Source: Oscillatoriales cyanobacterium USR001 (GTDB taxonomy: Bacteria > Cyanobacteriota > Cyanobacteriia > Cyanobacteriales > Microcoleaceae). Taken from it: a stretch of 64,000 bases of DNA. The stretch lies in assembly GCA_001698425.1 (NCBI GenBank), contig MBRE01000059.1, forward strand, positions 1 through 64,000, read 5' to 3'. The notes beneath the pieces are model-generated. The model worked only from the letters and a program-made list of their open reading frames with translations. It did no database searches and was not told the DNA's origin. The translations under genes were made by a program, and so were the position numbers. This document shows positions 50,080 to 60,150 of the stretch, one piece after another; within the stretch, counting starts at the first letter, position 1, and the number at the start of each line of letters is the position of its first letter.

Positions 50080-50835
50080 ATGTTCTACTCAAGAGAATTT
50101 GATGGAAAAGTTGCGCTAGTTACTGGAGGATCTTCTGGTATCGGTAAGGCAACAGCGCTTGCCTTTGCCCATGCAGGCGCAAATGTAGTAATTGCTGGTC
50201 GCCGAGTTGCAGAAGGGGAACAAACAGTCCATGAAATTTGCGAAAGAGGTGGTGATGCCATTTTTGTAAAAACTGATGTTTCCAAAGAATCTGATGTAGA
50301 AGGGCTGATTAACAAAACAATAGAGTTTTATGGGCGCTTAGACTACGCTTGTAACAATGCTGGGACTTTTATTATGGGGCGACTTTTTGAGTTATCAGAA
50401 GAGGATTGGGATCGTACAATTAACGCCAACCTCAAGGGAATTTGGCTTTCGCTCAAGTATCAGATTCCTATTATGCTTCAACAGAGGGGAGGTGTGATTG
50501 TAAATATGGCATCAATGTCTGCCATTATTGGCAATCCTGGTGTTTCTATCTATTCAGCTAGTAAAGGGGGAGTGATTGCCTTGACCCAATCCGCAGCGAT
50601 CGAGTATGCAACTTTTGGTATCCGCATTAATGCTATCAGTCCTGGGGTGATTAACACTCCAATGGTCAATGATATACCCACACCATTATTGACAGATATT
50701 CAATCGAAGCATCCGATCGGGCGACTTGGCAAACCAGAGGAAATTGCCGATGCAGTGGTATGGCTATGTTCGGATAAAGCTTCGTTCGTTACGGGACATA
50801 ACTTGGTGATTGACGGCGGATACACCGCGCAGTAG
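50080..50835 (+). CDS. Short-chain dehydrogenase/reductase
   Basis: 251 aa from ATG at 50080 (AAGGAG 9 bp upstream). Classical SDR: TGGSSGIGKA (cofactor glycines), NNAG, catalytic Ser in MASMSAIIG and YSASKGG (YxxxK). The Gly-rich loop followed by AGRR suggests NADP(H) preference. Last gene of the PAL cluster on this strand; could reduce a keto or aldehyde intermediate made by the KASIII-like enzyme. Confidence 0.88.
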   Translation: MFYSREFDGKVALVTGGSSGIGKATALAFAHAGANVVIAGRRVAEGEQTVHEICERGGDAIFVKTDVSKESDVEGLINKTIEFYGRLDYACNNAGTFIMGRLFELSEEDWDRTINANLKGIWLSLKYQIPIMLQQRGGVIVNMASMSAIIGNPGVSIYSASKGGVIALTQSAAIEYATFGIRINAISPGVINTPMVNDIPTPLLTDIQSKHPIGRLGKPEEIADAVVWLCSDKASFVTGHNLVIDGGYTAQ

Positions 50836-51017
50836 GGGAAATAACCCAAAAAATGAGAGTGATGGTTAACAGTCGCTCTCATCTTCACTTATCTAAAATG
50901 CTGTATGTATTCTATATCACATAGCTTTTGTAGAAGTTTGTGCTATGTTCATGGGTTATATGGGTGCTGTTTTTCCTCTCTACAGTCTGATTATCAAAAA
51001 ATTGCACAGCTAAAATT

Positions 51018-54000
51018 ATGCTAAAACTCAAAGAATACCAAGTTTTTCACCCCATTTACGAAGGCTTCAAAACCGTTATTTATCAAGCTGAAAGATCCTC
51101 AGACAATACTCCCGTCATTATCAAAACTCTCAGATCTGAATATCCCACCATAGAAGAAATCTCTCGCCTCCGACATGAATACAATATCCTCCAAAGTTTA
51201 AAAATAGAAGGAATTATTAAACCGATTGAATTAACGAACTATCAAAATAGTTTAGTTTTAGTTTTAGAATACTTTGAGTCTCAGTCGTTAAAAAAATTTG
51301 TTAATGCAGAAAAACTTGACTTAAAGCAATTCCTAAATATTGCTATTCAAATAGCAATAATTTTAGATCAAATACACCAAAATCAAGTAATTCATAAAGA
51401 TATTAAGCCGCAAAACATTATTATAAATCCCAAAACTAGGCAAATAAAAATAATTGACTTCAGCATTGCCACCAGCTTGGAAAAAGAAACCCAAAGCCCA
51501 ATGAATCCTAACTGCATTGAAGGGACTTTGGCTTATATGTCACCAGAACAAACTGGGAGAATGAACCGTACCCTTGACTATCGTACTGACTTTTATTCCT
51601 TGGGTGTCACGTTCTACGAAATGTTGACAGGTCAATTGCCTTTTGATTCAGTAGATGCAATGGAATTGATACATTGCCACATCGCGAAAAACCCCATCCC
51701 ACTCCACCAACTCAATCCAGAATTACCGCTAACTGTGGCGAATATTGTCACAAAATTACTGGCTAAAAATGCTGAAGATAGATATCAAAGTGCCTTGGGA
51801 TTAAAAGCTGATTTAGAAGAATGTTTAACACAACTGCAAACAACAGGAACAATTGCAGAATTTATGCCGGGTAGAGTGGATAAAACCGGACAATTCCTCA
51901 TTCCGCAAAAACTCTATGGACGGGAAGCAGAAGTGGAAACTCTCTTACAAGCCTTTGAACGGGTCAGTTTAGGGCAAAGCGAGATGATGTTAGTTTCTGG
52001 TTATTCTGGTATTGGAAAAACTTGTGTAATTCAGGAAATTCACAAACCAATTGTCCGGCAAAGGGGATATTTTATTAGCGGGAAGTTCGATCAATTTAAG
52101 CGAGACATTCCCTATGCCGCGATTACCCAAGCTTTTCAAGAACTTATGCGACAGCTATTAACACAAAATTCTGACGAAATCGCTGTTTGGCAAGAGAAAC
52201 TGCTTGTAGCTTTAGGCGAAAATGGACAAATTATTATTGACGTTATTCCAGAAGTGGAACTGATTATTGGCAAACAGCCCGAAGTTTCTCAATTCGGACC
52301 GACAGAAAGCCAAAACCGTTTCAATCGTATATTTCAGCAATTCATTTACGTTTTTGCCCAACCCTCGCACCCCCTGGTCTTATTTCTTGATGACTTACAA
52401 TGGGCAGATTTAGCTTCTCTAAATCTAATTGAACAGTTAATGACCGACTCGGATAGTCATTACTTGTTAATGATTGGAGCCTATCGAGATAATGAAGTAA
52501 GTCCAGTTCACCCGACTATTCAAACTTTAGAGAAGATTGAGAAAGCTGGTTCTGCTATAAATAATATTGTTTTGCAACCCTTAGACATTAGTCATGTCAG
52601 TCAATTAGTAGGCGACACTTTGAGCGAGGTAGCTATCAGCGGCAATCGCATTTTCAAATTAGCTGAATTATTATATAATAAAACTCAAGGTAATCCATTC
52701 TTTTTAACGCAGCTATTTAAAACTTTAGCCTCAGAAAATTTATTGACTTTTAACTTTGAATTAAATCAATGGCAATGGAGCATTGAGAAGATTCAAAGCT
52801 TAGGGATTACAGACTTCAACATAGTCGAACTGGTAGCTAGGAATATTCGGAAATTGCCAGACAATACCCAGCGAGTTTTGAAATTAGCTGCTTGTATGGG
52901 CAACCGATTTAATTTGGACGCTTTGGCAATTGTCAATGAAAAATCTTCTACTGATACTACGGAATACTTGTGGTCAGCTTTGCAAGCAGGTTTAATCTTG
53001 CCTCTGAGTAATGATTATAAAATAGCTTTATTATTTCAGCCAGAAGATAAAAGCGAGTTGTTGTTTGATAAGTCGCGAGTCGGGTACAAGTTTTTACACG
53101 ACAGAGTACAACAGGCAGCTTACTCTTTAATTCCAGAATCAGACAAAAAAACAACTCACCTAAAAATCGGTCAATTACTGTGGAAAAATACGCCGAGTGA
53201 AAATATTGAAGAAAATATTTTCGATATTGTCAATCAGGTAAATATCGGACAGGAATTTATTAGTTCCTCTCAAGAAAAAGAAAAATTAGCTGCGTTGAAC
53301 TTGATAGCAGGGAGAAAGGCTAAATCTGCAACAGCCTATGAAGTAGCTAGTAGATGCTTAAATGTGGCGTTGGATTTGTTACCGGAATCAGGGTGGCAAA
53401 GTCATTATGAATTGACACGGGATATTTACATAGAAACGCTGGAAGCAGAATACCTTAATATTAATTTTCAGCAGGCGCAAAATTTATCTGAAATTATCTT
53501 GTCTAAAAGCAAAAGCTTGCTAGAAAAAGTTCAAGTCAATGAATTAAAAATACCTTTTTATTTGCAGCAAAATCAACCTAATCTATCTTTAGAATTATCT
53601 TTACAGACTTTACAATTATTGGGTGTTTTTCTTCCAAAAAAGCCACAAAAAATTAACATTTTACTAGAATTTATATACACTAAGTTAATCATTGCTAAAC
53701 AGCCAATAGAATGTTTAGCAACTCTCCCCTTAATGACAGATCCTTACAAGCTGGCAGCTATACGGATTTTGATGAATGCTGTTCCGGCTGCTTTTATGTC
53801 CAATCCATCTCTATTCCCATTAATAGTTTTTAAGATAGTTAGTTTGTCTATAAAATATGGAAATTCTCCTTTATCTGCTTATGGCTATGCGTCTTATGCT
53901 TTGTTAATGTGTGGTCCGTTGGGAGATATTGATTCTGGATATAAGTTTGGGCAATTAGCTTTGAAACTGCTAGAGATTGAAAAAGTTAAAATAAAAGCTA

Positions 54001-56495
54001 AGATATTATTTCTTATCAATATATTCGTGAAATCTTGGAAAGAACCAGTGAAAGACTCTTTGCCAGGGCTGATTGAAGGTTTTCAAAGTGGCATATCAAC
54101 AGGAGATATAGAATATGCTTGTTATATAGCTTCTGGATATTGTCAGTATGTACTGTGGACTGGAGAACATTTACAAAACGTATCTACTACCCAAGACAAA
54201 TATATTTTTTATCTCCAAAAAAATAAGCAAGAAGTTAACCTTGAAGTTAGTCAAATATGGAATCAGTTTGTTTGTAACTTAATGGGAAATAATGAAATTC
54301 CTTATTGCTTGAAAGGACTGAGTTTTGATGAAACAACAAGGCTTTCTATTCTAATATCGACTAATAATAAGACTCTTCTAGCTGGTGTTTATCTAAGCAA
54401 ATTTATCTTACTTTATTTATTTAAAGATTATTTGGGATCTGTAAAAGTTGCGAAGTTAGCTGAAGATTGTCAAGAAAGTATTAGCGGTCAATTAAATATC
54501 GCTCAATACAACTTCTACTACTCCCTAGCCCTCCTCGCCCACTATCCCACCACCACCAAAACCGAACAAAAAGAATACCTAAAAAAAGTCGCCACCCATC
54601 AAAAACAAATGAAGATTTGGGCAACTCACGCCCCCATGAACTTCCAACACAAATACGAACTTGTAGAAGCAGAAAAAGCGCGAGTATTAGGACAAAACGA
54701 GACAGCAATAACCTACTACGATCGCGCCATCAAAGGAGCCAAAGAACAAGGATTCATCCAAGAAGAAGCCCTCGCCAACGAGCGGGCCGCCGAATTTTAT
54801 CTCGCCTGTGATAGAGAAAAAGTTGCCAAAGCCTACATGACCGAAGCTTACTATTGTTATATCCGTTGGGGAGCCGTCGCCAAAGTCAGAGACTTAGAAG
54901 AAACATATTCATATTTAATCTCCCGCACATTACCGCCAGAATTTAGCGACCTCGACCCCACCATGACCACCACAGCCAACCGGAGAACCACCTCTACATC
55001 CAGTCATTCCACAGCACTTGACCTCACAACAATTATGAAAGCAGCCCAGGCATTATCTGGGGAAATAGTGTTCAGCGAATTGCTACGCAAATTAATGACC
55101 ATTCTCATCGAAAATGCCGGCGCTACTCGCTGCTCATTGCTAACTCCAAAAACTATTTCAGCGAACCAAAATGAGAATGATTGGGTAATTTCTGCCACTG
55201 GTATTATCGAAGGAAATAAGCTGAATATATTAAATAATCATCAACAACCAGAAACCGAAAATACGACTATTTCTCTCCCAGAAAATGCAGTTCCAGCCAC
55301 AATTATTAACTACGTTGTCCGCACTCAAGAAACAGTTGTTTTAAACGATGCCAGTCACGAAGGAATATTTACAAAAGATCCTTACATTCAGCAACATCAG
55401 AGTAAATCAATTTTGTGTATGCCCCTACTCAATCAAGGTCAATTTACAGGAATTATCTATCTTGAAAATAACTTGACAACCCTCGCGTTTACCGCCGATC
55501 GACTCGCAGTTTTACAAATTCTATCGGGACAAGCTGCCGTTGCTATTACTAATGCTAAACTTTATTCAGAAGTCAGCCAACTTAATCAGAATTTAGAAAA
55601 ATCTAACCAAGATTTAGAACAAGCTAACCAACAACTAGCAGAATATTCAGAAACCCTAGAACAGAAAGTTGAGGAACGAACCGCCGAATTAAAGTTAGCT
55701 CAAAAACAAATAGTTGCCACTGAAAAACTCGCCTCCCTTGGTGCATTAACCGCCGGTGTCGCCCACGAAATCCGCAATCCTCTTAACTTCGTCACTTCTC
55801 TAGCCACTCTCTCTCAGGATTTAACTTCTGAAATTGCCGAAGAAGTTGAACGCCAAGCTGAAAAATTAGATTCAGAATCTCTGGAGTTAATTAACGAAAA
55901 TCTCACTTATTTGAAGCGCAACGTATCAGAAATTAACGAGCAAGGGCAACGAGCTAACAGTATTATTCAAAGTATGTTAATGCACTCTCGTAGCGACAGT
56001 AGTAGCCGCCAAAGAACAGATATTAATGCCCTTGTTGCTCAGGCTTTACAATTAGCTTATCACAGCATTCGTGCTAAAGATCCGGGTTTCAATCTAATTA
56101 TTGAAACTGATTATGACCAATCAATTACAGAATTAGAAGTTGCTTTTTCTGATCTGAGCCGCGCTTTAATTAACATCATTGATAATGCTTGTTATGCCTC
56201 CCATGCTAAACTATTTCAAGTTGGTGGAGATTTTCAGCCTACAATTGTTATTACTACTAAAAATTTAGATACGACAGCAGAAATTCACATTCGTGATAAT
56301 GGTATGGGTATTTCTAAAGAAAATCAAGAAAAAATCTTTTTGCCTTTCTTTACTACTAAGCCACCTGGACAGGGAACAGGGTTAGGTTTATCTATCACTC
56401 ACGAGATTATTGTGGGGCAACATCGAGGTAATTTGGAGGTAAAAACTGAGTTAGGAAATTACACCGAATTTATTATTACTTTGCCCAAAATTTGA
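51018..56495 (+). CDS. Trifunctional Ser/Thr kinase / AAA ATPase / GAF sensor histidine kinase
   Basis: 1825 aa. Order: Hanks kinase (HKDIKPQN at 126-133, metal loop DFS instead of DFG at 147-149), AAA_16 ATPase (Walker A GYSGIGKT near 325-332, LFLDDLQWAD), a long TPR-like helical region (about 740-1300), GAF (about 1350-1510), coiled coil, HisKA with VAHEIRNP near 1581, and HATPase (NACYA, DNGMGI, GTGLGLSI). This multidomain type is common in filamentous cyanobacteria; signals and targets are unknown. No receiver domain follows, so the His phosphate must pass to a separate regulator. Confidence 0.93.
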   Translation: MLKLKEYQVFHPIYEGFKTVIYQAERSSDNTPVIIKTLRSEYPTIEEISRLRHEYNILQSLKIEGIIKPIELTNYQNSLVLVLEYFESQSLKKFVNAEKLDLKQFLNIAIQIAIILDQIHQNQVIHKDIKPQNIIINPKTRQIKIIDFSIATSLEKETQSPMNPNCIEGTLAYMSPEQTGRMNRTLDYRTDFYSLGVTFYEMLTGQLPFDSVDAMELIHCHIAKNPIPLHQLNPELPLTVANIVTKLLAKNAEDRYQSALGLKADLEECLTQLQTTGTIAEFMPGRVDKTGQFLIPQKLYGREAEVETLLQAFERVSLGQSEMMLVSGYSGIGKTCVIQEIHKPIVRQRGYFISGKFDQFKRDIPYAAITQAFQELMRQLLTQNSDEIAVWQEKLLVALGENGQIIIDVIPEVELIIGKQPEVSQFGPTESQNRFNRIFQQFIYVFAQPSHPLVLFLDDLQWADLASLNLIEQLMTDSDSHYLLMIGAYRDNEVSPVHPTIQTLEKIEKAGSAINNIVLQPLDISHVSQLVGDTLSEVAISGNRIFKLAELLYNKTQGNPFFLTQLFKTLASENLLTFNFELNQWQWSIEKIQSLGITDFNIVELVARNIRKLPDNTQRVLKLAACMGNRFNLDALAIVNEKSSTDTTEYLWSALQAGLILPLSNDYKIALLFQPEDKSELLFDKSRVGYKFLHDRVQQAAYSLIPESDKKTTHLKIGQLLWKNTPSENIEENIFDIVNQVNIGQEFISSSQEKEKLAALNLIAGRKAKSATAYEVASRCLNVALDLLPESGWQSHYELTRDIYIETLEAEYLNINFQQAQNLSEIILSKSKSLLEKVQVNELKIPFYLQQNQPNLSLELSLQTLQLLGVFLPKKPQKINILLEFIYTKLIIAKQPIECLATLPLMTDPYKLAAIRILMNAVPAAFMSNPSLFPLIVFKIVSLSIKYGNSPLSAYGYASYALLMCGPLGDIDSGYKFGQLALKLLEIEKVKIKAKILFLINIFVKSWKEPVKDSLPGLIEGFQSGISTGDIEYACYIASGYCQYVLWTGEHLQNVSTTQDKYIFYLQKNKQEVNLEVSQIWNQFVCNLMGNNEIPYCLKGLSFDETTRLSILISTNNKTLLAGVYLSKFILLYLFKDYLGSVKVAKLAEDCQESISGQLNIAQYNFYYSLALLAHYPTTTKTEQKEYLKKVATHQKQMKIWATHAPMNFQHKYELVEAEKARVLGQNETAITYYDRAIKGAKEQGFIQEEALANERAAEFYLACDREKVAKAYMTEAYYCYIRWGAVAKVRDLEETYSYLISRTLPPEFSDLDPTMTTTANRRTTSTSSHSTALDLTTIMKAAQALSGEIVFSELLRKLMTILIENAGATRCSLLTPKTISANQNENDWVISATGIIEGNKLNILNNHQQPETENTTISLPENAVPATIINYVVRTQETVVLNDASHEGIFTKDPYIQQHQSKSILCMPLLNQGQFTGIIYLENNLTTLAFTADRLAVLQILSGQAAVAITNAKLYSEVSQLNQNLEKSNQDLEQANQQLAEYSETLEQKVEERTAELKLAQKQIVATEKLASLGALTAGVAHEIRNPLNFVTSLATLSQDLTSEIAEEVERQAEKLDSESLELINENLTYLKRNVSEINEQGQRANSIIQSMLMHSRSDSSSRQRTDINALVAQALQLAYHSIRAKDPGFNLIIETDYDQSITELEVAFSDLSRALINIIDNACYASHAKLFQVGGDFQPTIVITTKNLDTTAEIHIRDNGMGISKENQEKIFLPFFTTKPPGQGTGLGLSITHEIIVGQHRGNLEVKTELGNYTEFIITLPKI

Positions 56496-56523
56496 GTTGC
56501 CAATAAATATTAAATCCCAATTT

Positions 56524-56620
56524 GGCAAATAACAGTTAACAGTTAACAAATAACAGTTAACAGTTAACAGTTAACAAATAACAGTTAACCAATAACAGTT
56601 AACAAATAACAGTTAACAAA
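56524..56620. repeat. Heptamer STRR (AACAGTT / AACAAAT)n
   Basis: About thirteen consecutive heptamers of the AACAGTT and AACAAAT kinds in the gap between the giant kinase and purC, the longest such array in the window. It ends about 38 bp before the purC ATG. Confidence 0.9.
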
Positions 56621-56657
56621 TATGGTATGCTAGTCAAAATCTCAAAAATCAAATCTC

Positions 56658-57386
56658 ATGTCTCTCGATCGCAAACTTTACGAAGGCAAAGCCAAAATTC
56701 TCTACACCACCGATGACAGCGAAATTTTGCTTACCCATTTCAAGGACGACGCAACAGCTTTTAATGCTCAGAAACGTGGTACGATCGCAGGCAAAGGCGA
56801 AATTAATAATGCCATATCCCGCCATCTCTTCGAGCTATTGGAAGCGAAAGGGATTCCCACTCACTTCATAGATTGCCCCGCTCCCAACCAGATGCGCGTT
56901 CGCCGCGTCCAGATTATACCCTTAGAGGTGGTAGTTAGGAACATTGCCGCAGGTAGCCTATGTCAGCAAACCGGCATAGCTCTGGGAACAGCGCTCAATC
57001 CTCCTCTAGTAGAATTTTATTACAAAAATGACGCATTGGGAGATCCGCTGCTAACTCGCGATCGCCTGTTATTACTCCAACTGGCAACTCCCTATCAAAT
57101 GGAAGAATTACAAGCCTCCGCCAGAGCAATTAACGAAATTCTCAAAGTCTTTTTCAACCAATGTGGCATTACCCTGGTAGACTTCAAACTGGAATTTGGC
57201 TTCGATCGCGATCGTAAACTTATTCTCGCCGACGAAATCAGTCCCGATACCTGTAGACTATGGGATCAATCAGAAACCGACCCCAATCAACGGGTAATGG
57301 ATAAAGACAGATTTCGCCGCGATTTAGGCTCAGTAGAGACAGCTTATCAAAAAGTCCTCCAACGGGTACTATCTCAAAATGCTTAA
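56658..57386 (+). CDS. purC: Phosphoribosylaminoimidazole-succinocarboxamide synthase
   Basis: 242 aa, standard length. Starts LYEGKAKILYTTDDSE; LTHFKDDATAFNAQKRG, IIPLEVVVRNIAAGSLCQQTG and ILADEISPDTCRLWD are SAICAR synthase signatures. Catalyses ATP-dependent ligation of aspartate to CAIR in purine synthesis. Flanked on both sides by STRR arrays; no purine operon partner adjacent. Confidence 0.96.
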   Translation: MSLDRKLYEGKAKILYTTDDSEILLTHFKDDATAFNAQKRGTIAGKGEINNAISRHLFELLEAKGIPTHFIDCPAPNQMRVRRVQIIPLEVVVRNIAAGSLCQQTGIALGTALNPPLVEFYYKNDALGDPLLTRDRLLLLQLATPYQMEELQASARAINEILKVFFNQCGITLVDFKLEFGFDRDRKLILADEISPDTCRLWDQSETDPNQRVMDKDRFRRDLGSVETAYQKVLQRVLSQNA

Positions 57387-57395
57387 ACTTCCTTG

Positions 57396-57440
57396 TTAAC
57401 TGTTAACGGTTAACTGTTAACGGTTAACTGTTAACTGTGT
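57396..57440. repeat. Heptamer STRR (GTTAACT / GTTAACG)n
   Basis: About six heptamers immediately after purC, within 45 bp of the Omp85 gene start. Part of the same repeat class as the arrays at 41180 and 56524. Confidence 0.85.
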
Positions 57441-57481
57441 AACTAACAAAATTAGTGTACCGACCAAGAATTAAAATAAAA

Positions 57482-60097
57482 ATGCGCCTATCTGCTGTTT
57501 TCATTGCCGTTTTAACCGCTTCAGCAACTTGTGGATTATCAGATTCCGCTAATTGCCAAACCCCATCACAGGAGCTTTCAGAAATAGGTGTAAAACCTAA
57601 CTTTGCCAAGCTACCAAAATTTTCAGACTCAAAATTATCAGAAATTCCTGCATCGATGCCAAAGCCAGAGCAGCTAATTGGCAATCAGAAAACCCCAAAA
57701 TTTACTGATGTTAGCTTACCCACATCTGCCATCAGTCAAAATATCAGCGATCGAGATGAAAACGGCGAAAACAATAATATATCCTTGCTTTCCCCCAACA
57801 CTAACTCAGAGAAAAATAGCACCAATTGGATTGAAGAAATCCAAAGCGAACTGACTACAGATTTAGGCAAGACATCTGAATCTAACCAAAATCAAACGAA
57901 TGCTACTAATGAAATAACCCCAAATCCAGTTTCATTAGCACCTTTGACGCAGACGACAAACGCGGAAAAAACGCAGAAAGAAGAGCATAAAGAGGGTAAT
58001 AGTAACGAAATTGTTGCTATAAAAACTCAAACTGCGCCTCGATCGAATCAACTCACACCAACCAGAAAAAGTAGCCCAAAACCTAAACAAAACCCCAAAC
58101 TTGCGGGTACACCCGTCGGCTATGTTCCCCATTCTCCTATCGACATCACTCAACTTCCATCGCCTAGCAATACTCCTGCCACTGAGCCATCAAATAACCC
58201 TTCATCTATTCCCTCAACCCCACCAATAGACCCCCTAAAACCAACTGAAACAGCGCCTCAAACACCCCCAGAACCTCCAGCACCAAGGACTACACCTACA
58301 CCTCCTACGGGACAGTCAGATCCTCAAGTATTAGTAGCAGAAGTTGTTGTTACAGGAGTAGATGGAGAACTAAAAGATCGAGTTTATCAAGCGATTAGCA
58401 CTCAACCGGGACGAACAACTACGCGATCGCAACTCCAACAAGATATTAACGCCATTTTCGCCACCGGCTTCTTTAAAAATGTCCGCGCCTTACCAGAAGA
58501 TACACCTTTAGGAGTGCGAGTAAATTTTGTTGTACAGGCAAATCCAATATTACAAGGAGTACAAATTAGCGACGGGCAAATTTTACCCCAAAGTGTCATT
58601 GATGAAGCCTTTGGCGATCAATACGGCAAAATTCTTAACCTCCGCCGATTTGAGGAAGGAGTGAAAAAAGTCAATAAATGGTATCAAGATAATGGCTATG
58701 TTTTAGCTCAAATTATTGATACGCCCCAAGTATCAGAGGATGGAAAAGTAACGCTACAAGTAGCAGAAGGCATAGTTGAAGCCGTAGAAGTCCGATTTTT
58801 GAACAAAGAAGGCGAAGCCACAGATGCCAAAGGTCAACCGATTAAAGGTAATACTCGGACATTTATTATTACCCGCGAAATCGAACTAAAACCAGGGGAA
58901 GTTTTTAATAGAAATAAAGCCGAAAAAGATTTGCGGCGAGTGTTTGGTTTAGGAATTTTTGAAGACGTGCGATTGGCATTAGAACCGGGAACTACTGACC
59001 CTCGTAAAGCGCGAGTAATTGTGAATGTAATTGAAAAAAATACCGGTTCCTTGGCAGTTGGTGCGGGGCTGAGTTCTGCAACTGGGTTGTTTGGAACTGT
59101 TAGTTATCAAGAACAAAATTTAGGGGGAAATAATCAGCGATTAGGAGCAGAGTTGCAATTAGGAGAAAGGGCAACTTTGTTCGATCTGACTTTTACTGAC
59201 CCTTGGATTGCGGGCGATCCCTATCGTACTTCTTATAGTGTGAATGTTTTTCAAAGGCGATCGATCAGTGTAATTTTTGATGGTGGAGATGATGAAATTC
59301 GCTTACCAAATGGCGATCGCCCGCGAATTTGGCGCACTGGTGGTGGAGTGAATTTTACTCGTCCTCTAGCTAGAAATCCCTTTGCTGATTCAGAATGGAC
59401 AGCTTCAGTGGGTTTTCAATATCAACGAATTTCTATTCGCGATCGCAATAGTAATATTAGAACGCGAGATGAAGAAGGCAATCAGTTAAGTTTCAGTAAT
59501 TCCGGTTCTGATGATTTATTTACCTTACAAGCTGGAGTTGTACGCGATCGACGCAATGATAACTTCCGCCCCACAAAAGGATCGCTATTACGTTTTGGTA
59601 TAGAACAATCGATTCCAATTGGATCGGGTGCAATCTTTTTGAATCGCATTCGAGGTAGCTACAGTCACTATATTCCAGTCCGCTACACTAACTTTACCGA
59701 AGGTCCGCAAACTCTAGCTTTCAACATTCAAGCTGGAACAATTTTAGGCGATTTACCTCCCTACGAAGCTTTTGCCTTGGGTGGCGCAAACTCCGTGCGG
59801 GGCTATGATGAAGGTGACATAGGTGCCGGTCGTAGTTTTATCCAAGCAACAGCAGAATATCGCTTTCCGATTATCTCCTTTGTTGGCGGTGCATTCTTCA
59901 TCGATGCAGCGACAGATTTAGGCACTGGTAAAAGTGTCCCAGGCGATCCCGCAGGAGCTAGAGGAAAGCCGGGAAGTGGAGTAGGCGTTGGTTTTGGAAT
60001 ACGAGTGCAATCTCCATTAGGACCGATCAGAATCGATTATGGTTTTGGTTTGGATGGTAATAGTAAATTGCACTTTGGTATTGGCGAGAGATTCTAA
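57482..60097 (+). CDS. Omp85/BamA-TamA family outer-membrane protein
   Basis: 871 aa from ATG at 57482; a GTG nine codons upstream is possible. Signal peptide, then about 260 residues of low-complexity Asn/Ser/Pro-rich linker (many PxxP), then POTRA domains (about 280-530: VVVTGVDGELKDRVYQAI, YVLAQIIDTPQVSEDGKV and INVIEKNTGSLAVGAG) and a 16-strand barrel with the conserved VRGYDEGD. Omp85 proteins insert beta-barrels into the outer membrane; in cyanobacteria three POTRA is usual and one relative gave rise to Toc75. The long Pro-rich N-terminal linker probably spans the thick peptidoglycan. Confidence 0.92.
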   Translation: MRLSAVFIAVLTASATCGLSDSANCQTPSQELSEIGVKPNFAKLPKFSDSKLSEIPASMPKPEQLIGNQKTPKFTDVSLPTSAISQNISDRDENGENNNISLLSPNTNSEKNSTNWIEEIQSELTTDLGKTSESNQNQTNATNEITPNPVSLAPLTQTTNAEKTQKEEHKEGNSNEIVAIKTQTAPRSNQLTPTRKSSPKPKQNPKLAGTPVGYVPHSPIDITQLPSPSNTPATEPSNNPSSIPSTPPIDPLKPTETAPQTPPEPPAPRTTPTPPTGQSDPQVLVAEVVVTGVDGELKDRVYQAISTQPGRTTTRSQLQQDINAIFATGFFKNVRALPEDTPLGVRVNFVVQANPILQGVQISDGQILPQSVIDEAFGDQYGKILNLRRFEEGVKKVNKWYQDNGYVLAQIIDTPQVSEDGKVTLQVAEGIVEAVEVRFLNKEGEATDAKGQPIKGNTRTFIITREIELKPGEVFNRNKAEKDLRRVFGLGIFEDVRLALEPGTTDPRKARVIVNVIEKNTGSLAVGAGLSSATGLFGTVSYQEQNLGGNNQRLGAELQLGERATLFDLTFTDPWIAGDPYRTSYSVNVFQRRSISVIFDGGDDEIRLPNGDRPRIWRTGGGVNFTRPLARNPFADSEWTASVGFQYQRISIRDRNSNIRTRDEEGNQLSFSNSGSDDLFTLQAGVVRDRRNDNFRPTKGSLLRFGIEQSIPIGSGAIFLNRIRGSYSHYIPVRYTNFTEGPQTLAFNIQAGTILGDLPPYEAFALGGANSVRGYDEGDIGAGRSFIQATAEYRFPIISFVGGAFFIDAATDLGTGKSVPGDPAGARGKPGSGVGVGFGIRVQSPLGPIRIDYGFGLDGNSKLHFGIGERF

Positions 60098-60150
60098 TAA
60101 GTATAATTTAAGAATCTTACTAATCCGATTAAATTACCCAAAAATTAGCC

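Noticed and set aside
56524..56620. Dense short repeats that could look like a CRISPR array
   Set aside because: Units are 7 bp and contiguous with no spacers. They are STRR-type heptamers, as at 17472, 18828, 41180 and 57396.
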